Origin: Hirsutella rhossiliensis
Taxonomy: Eukaryota > Ascomycota > Sordariomycetes > Hypocreales > Ophiocordycipitaceae
Reading direction: 5' to 3'
Assembly (NCBI RefSeq): GCF_020360975.1
Contig: NW_025408670.1
Span: 620,001 to 684,000 of the forward strand
Length of the DNA stretch: 64,000 nucleotides
Every line of letters begins with the position of its first letter. Position 1 is the stretch's first letter. Below, piece by piece: positions 59,486 to 64,000 of the stretch. The notes under the pieces were generated by a model that was not told where the DNA came from, did not search any database, and saw only the letters and a list, made by a program, of their open reading frames with translations. A program made the position numbers and the translations under genes.

Positions 59486-60850
59486 AGCCTTAAGAAACTT
59501 ATCGATAGCTTTATTAATAAGTATAACGCTTACTATAAGAACTAAACTAACTAGTTAAAGGCCCTTAGCGAGTTAGTTTTAATTACTTCCTTAGCTTTAC
59601 CTTTCTATATAATTATTATAGATTTCGTTATAAGACTCTTAGATATCCTTATAGACCGAACTTTATAGATACTACTTATTAAGGTCTATTATAATATACT
59701 ACTAATAGTAACTAATAAGTTCTTAAAAATAAGGATCCTTATCTTAGGCTATAACTAGTTTACCGCGGAAGACTAAGCTAAGGTACTATTTACTAAGCTA
59801 ATATACTATAACTAAGGGATTCCTACTTAGATTATCTCTAACTAGGACCCTAAGTTCCTTTTAGCGTTTTAGAAAGAACTATAGATAGCGTATAGGTCTA
59901 AGTTACTAGTATCTATAGCTTAGTATCCCTAGACTAATAGCTTATCGGAACGATATAATAAAGTAGTTAAAACTATACTTTAGTTCTTTATAACTAACTT
60001 CCTATCCTATCGATAGGTTAACGCGTTACTACTACTTTAATTTACCCTTAATAACTCTTACTCCTTAGTAATCGGTACCTCTTTAAATAAGCTACTAACT
60101 AGAATATAAATAAATAATAGTAAACGATACCTTAGAAAAAGCCCTTTATAGATAAATAGGGAGATACTCTAAGACTAAGCTAAGATCTTAATTACTCTAG
60201 CTTAGGTAGGAATAAAAAAGTAGTATAACGTAAAGTACTAAGTACTAAAGTTTAAGCCTAGAGACTAAGTATAGCTCTAGCTAGGGAAAGGATATAACGT
60301 AGCTAATAGATAGGTAGTAAAGTTAAAGGAATACTATATAAGACCGTTTAAAGTTCTTAAATAGATCGGCTATTTAGCCTACCGCCTTAACTTAGCTAGA
60401 TCCTTAAATATCTATAACGTTATTTCTATCGTATAGCTATAGCTAGCTAAACGACTAAACGCCCGACCTAGCCTAGAACTTAATACTAACTACTAAGAAG
60501 TTAAAAGAATCCTTAACTCTAGAACTTATAGATATAGCTAAGGGACCGCTTATATAGAATACCTTATTAGCTAAAAAGGCTAGCTAAGTAGCTATAATTC
60601 CTAGGTAGCCACTAAGGATATCGTTATTAAAGACCTTATTAAAGAATTTACTATATAGTAAGGAGTATTATAAAGTTATATTACTTATACCTAAAAGCTT
60701 TACGCGCGCGTTATATAATAGTACGAGCCGCTATAGTTAAGAGAGAAATAATAGTATATAGTATATACTATTACTATTCGTTCTCTTAAAAGTTTAAGGA
60801 TAGGTTAACTAGCTAATAAGTATTAATAGGCCGCCTATAGTAAATAGTAA
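59486..60850 (+). pseudogene. Gypsy-A copy 2 integrase and chromodomain
   Basis: Same domains as 24271-25640. The first integrase Asp lies in IDFVIRLLDILID near 59625, the second region near 59845, the conserved QTNSLSE near 59935, and the chromodomain at about 60485-60655. RIP-type stops occur at partly different codons from copy 1, showing independent mutation. Confidence 0.82.
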
Positions 60851-61476
60851 CTTAATTCCTATATTTATTTTTTATTTTAAGAACCTAATTTCCTTACCCT
60901 TTTACGCTCCCTTTTTTATACTAAACCGCGCTCCTCTTATACTTATATTTAAGGTTCTTACTATCTAAGGCTATAAATATCGTAGTAAGGACCTAGTATT
61001 TCGCTAGTATTTCTCTAACTAAATCTACCGCCGACCGCCGCGCTTAAGCCTTAAGGGTTTCCGCTAAGTAGTCTAATTATATAGGAATAAAGTAAAGCTC
61101 CTTTATAACCTTAAGTTTAATATAGTTATATTTACTAAGTAAAAATAAGATAATTATAGTATATATACTAACTACCGCGACCTCCTTACTAAAAAAGGGT
61201 ATAATCTCGATATAGGCTTAGTAGAAAACGGTATATACTATACCCTTTTATCTCTTCCCTTATTTAAAGCCTATAATCTACGCGAAGGTAACTAGCTATA
61301 CTTCTTTACGCTTTATAATACCGCCGCCTATTATATTACTACTATAACTCTTATAACTACCTAAACTAATAGAAACGCGATATTAACTATCTAACTATAA
61401 TAGGTCGACGCTTCTTATTACCTTATTCCTAGTACTCTATTATACGTTTACTTTAACGACTATACCTTCTTACTAT

Positions 61477-61481
61477 TAAGC
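61477..61481. repeat. Target site duplication of the solo Copia-A LTR
   Basis: TAAGC, identical to 62155-62159. The uninterrupted site in copy 1 reads CTATTAAGCCTTAG (near 26269). Confidence 0.85.
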
Positions 61482-62154
61482 TATAAGGAACGGTATTCCT
61501 ACTATAAATAAAGCAGCTATAATATACTCTCCCGATTATATAAGCTAATAAGTAGTATATTAACTATAGATAAAATCCTATATTATAGAGTAAGAATCGC
61601 TCGTTATTTTATATACTATTATATATTAAACGGGTTGCCGGTTATTATATAATCGGGAATCTAAGAAATAGAGCTAGCTTAGAATACTAGCTAAGACCTC
61701 TTAAGAATACTAGCACGACTAACCTCCTTTAAATATAAATATTAGTAGAATTAAGACACTTCTTAATATACTTAAGGTATTACTAAATTCCTTAGTCTTA
61801 GGGCTATATAGCAGCTTAAATCTAGTCCCGAAAGGTTCTTCCGTTTAGCTATAATTATCTATATAAGATAGTATGTCCGCTAGTAAATAGAGGGAGGATT
61901 ATTAACTTTAATACCTCTTCTTATCGCGAAGACTATTGCGCTACGTAAGTAAAAGTAGAACGCGCGCTCCGATAAGTACGCTGCAATTAATATATATAAC
62001 TAATAACTGCGTTTTCCGATACTTTTATATACTAATATATTACTAATAAATTCTATTATAAATCCTACCTTATACTCCTTCTTCCCTTATATTACGTAGT
62101 CTTACGTAATTCCTTAATTTCCTAAAATTCCGCTTTTACTTATATACCTTAAGA
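61482..62154 (+). repeat. Solo LTR of Copia-A, long variant
   Basis: 673 bp, matching the 568-bp Copia-A LTRs at both ends and flanked by TAAGC (61477-61481 and 62155-62159). No internal sequence remains, so it is a solo LTR left by recombination. It carries about 105 extra bases (about 61919-62024) that are CG-richer (CGCGAAG, GCGCGC) and missing from 17016-17583 and 23206-23773. Confidence 0.88.
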
Positions 62155-64000
62155 TAAGCTTTAGTAATTTATTTAGTAACTCGCTACCCTTAGTTTTAAG
62201 CATTATAAGGAAAACCCTAGGCACCCCCTAAAACGCCTATAAGTAGTTTGCCCCTTTATTTAATAAGGATAAGCTTCTTCCCTTATTACTACGCGACCTA
62301 GATAGGGCTATCTTCCTTAATAAAACTAAGATAATAACTAGCGTCCTTAGGCTTATATAGATCGCTACTATCCTAGCCGACGTCGTTAATAAGCTCCTAT
62401 TTAAATAGGTAGCCTTTATAGACGCCGAGATACTAAAGATCGTCGCTACAATTACTAATATAAAGTACCTCCCTACCTATTTAAAGATATTTAAGGCTAC
62501 CGCTATAGAGGAGCGTAAGGCTACTAGTATACTAGGAACTTATAAGTTTAAAGAGAACCTTAAGCGTACCCCGGCTAGAACTAAAGGAACTAGTATAGTA
62601 GACCTTACCTTCGACGAGCTATTAAGGAACCTATTCGCTAAACGCTTACTTACCGCCGCCGCGGCCTTACCCTTTACTCCCTTTAAGTAGGCTAACTTAT
62701 TTACTAAGGAATAAGCCCTAATACTAGTTTAATAAAAGCTTAACCCCTTCTAGGTTCTAAGCTATAGAAAGCCTAAACTATTCCCTATTATACCTTTAAT
62801 AGTATATTATAATAACCTAGGCGATATAAACGGCTATATAGGTATTATTTACTCTAGGTTAAAAGCGCTAGTTTATAGAGCCTTAAACGCGGCCGTAATT
62901 TAAGTAAATCTATTTACCGCTATCTATAAGGACGCCGACGCTAACCTCTTACTTAGCTAGTACGCCGCCCTTACTAGAGTGCTTACTAGCTTTATCTATT
63001 AGTTTACTTTCGCCGCTTACCTCCTAGATAACTCGCTTAAGCTCGCTACGGTATATTAAAGAGCCGCTTATATTAGCCCCCTATATACGCTAGTAGTAGC
63101 CCGCCCTTATACGGCTAACGTAATAGCCTAATTTAACTTATTAAACTAAAAGTTTACTAACGTATACTTAAGCGGATTCTAGAACCTAGGCCTAACTATA
63201 TAAGTACTAGTAGTAGTAATCTATAATTAAACTCTAGCTTCTTATAACGGACTAGTTATAATACTCTTAGTAGAACTAGCCCTAAATAACGCCTATAGAG
63301 TACCTATCTATAAAGCCTCCGATATATAAGATACCTTAGCTAACGTACTAGTAGGCCCTAAGGAACTAATAAAAGAGGAAGCTAAGGAGGAGATCCCTTA
63401 CCCTACCCTTACCTTTATAGCGTAAGATAGTCGGTTACTAGGTTAGCTTTATTATATCCCTAGCCCTATTTATTTTATTACTAGCTTAGCTATAGAGCGC
63501 CCTTAGTTATAATTAGTTTTCCCTAGCTTAGCTATATTATACCCTCGGCCTTACTTATTTATTACCTTAGTCTAGCTACTTAGCGCCCTTAGTCCTTAGT
63601 AGTATTTTACTCTTAGCTTAGCCGCCTCGCGCCCTTAATATTAGTCGTACTAAGATATATTCTAAATAAGATATAAGTTATTTTTTATACTAACCTTAGA
63701 AATCTATATAACTTTACTACGATTCCCTATTAGTATAACTCCCGCTTAAATACTATAGGAAACTAATAAGGATATTAGTTAACTCTTTCGCCTTAGGTAT
63801 TTATTATAGGATACCCTATAGCTAATAATCTAGGTACTTATAACGATATTTACTTCTTTTAAGGAAGTTACCCTTAACTCCTTAAAGCTCCTTATAAAAA
63901 AAGGAACTTAGAAGCTACTAAGTAAACTCTAGGAAATTACCTAGAAATCCTAGAAATAATAATTAAGCGGATTATATAGATATTTTACGGAGATTTCCCC

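Larger units (their letters stand above)
60860..63600 (+). pseudogene. Gypsy-A copy 2 extra sense ORF, split by a solo LTR
   Basis: Homologous to 25640-27940. The LTR at 61482-62154 interrupts it. Shared blocks include IFLNKTKIITSVLR near 62310, FIDAEILKIVA near 62415, IEERKATSILGTYKFKENL near 62505 and SSIVDLTFDELLRN-like near 62595. It ends with EEEAKEEIPYPTL near 63395. Where one copy has a stop the other often has Gln or another stop, consistent with a shared ancestral gene. Function unknown. Confidence 0.6.
59486..64000 (+). mobile_element. Gypsy-A copy 2, 5' truncated, runs off the window
   Basis: Homologous to 24271-28090. It starts abruptly inside pol, upstream of the integrase core. 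It contains integrase, chromodomain and the extra sense ORF, is interrupted by a solo Copia-A LTR (61482-62154), and ends at the window edge within the AGGAAAT-rich region. Differences from copy 1 are mostly transitions. Confidence 0.88.

Noticed and set aside
1..64000. Host protein-coding gene, rRNA, or CRISPR array
   Set aside because: All readable frames match retrotransposon domains or element-linked unknown frames; no spaced direct repeats or rRNA-like sequence were seen.

Overview
The window looks like a heterochromatic transposon nest from a filamentous ascomycete (Pezizomycotina) that uses repeat-induced point mutation (RIP). CA and TG dinucleotides are almost absent while TA is very frequent. 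Coding frames stay in register over kilobases, yet they are broken by TAA/TAG codons that sit where Gln (CAA/CAG) or Trp (TGG) would be expected, and paired LTRs differ almost only by transitions. I see no intact host gene, rRNA, CRISPR array or bacterial feature. Every recognisable coding region is a transposon pseudogene. All identifications come from reading translations and comparing copies within the window; no database was searched.

Layout. The oldest layer on the left is Gypsy-A, a + strand chromodomain Ty3/Gypsy element: 1-82, 14874-17015 and 23779 to about 28260. Gypsy-B (83-14868, - strand, 186-bp LTRs, TSD CCTTA) inserted into it, and Gypsy-C (798-8604, - strand, 257-bp LTRs) inserted into Gypsy-B. 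Copia-A (17016-23773, + strand, 568-bp LTRs, TSD CTATT) inserted into the Gypsy-A pol gene and itself carries a 697-bp solo-LTR-like insert. From 28260 to 29576 there is short-repeat-rich, non-coding DNA. Next comes a truncated copy of a second Gypsy family, Gypsy-D copy 1 (29577-34714, - strand), carrying a 470-bp insert and a roughly 770-bp tRNA-headed SINE-like insert. A + strand unknown reading frame follows (about 35490-37100), then a second + strand frame (about 37690-45640) split by Copia-B1 (38403-44724). Gypsy-D copy 2 pol and gag follow on the - strand (about 45700-59485), split by Copia-B2 (46412-52664), the least mutated element. The window ends in a second copy of Gypsy-A (59486-64000) that carries a solo Copia-A LTR (61482-62154).

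How the parts fit. Three Gypsy families carry chromodomains at the integrase C-terminus (A, B, C), a module known to direct integration into H3K9-methylated chromatin, which fits the nesting. The most interesting content is accessory coding capacity. Gypsy-C carries an antisense gene next to its 3' LTR with its own promoter-like TATA and pyrimidine tract, about 26 RIP stops and a 49-nt GT-AG intron whose removal restores the frame. Gypsy-B has a comparable antisense Ala-rich frame, and Gypsy-D probably has antisense frames too. Gypsy-A carries an extra sense ORF after pol, present in both copies. An antisense intron can survive retrotransposition because the genomic RNA is the other strand, so these genes may be true cargo expressed separately from gag-pol.
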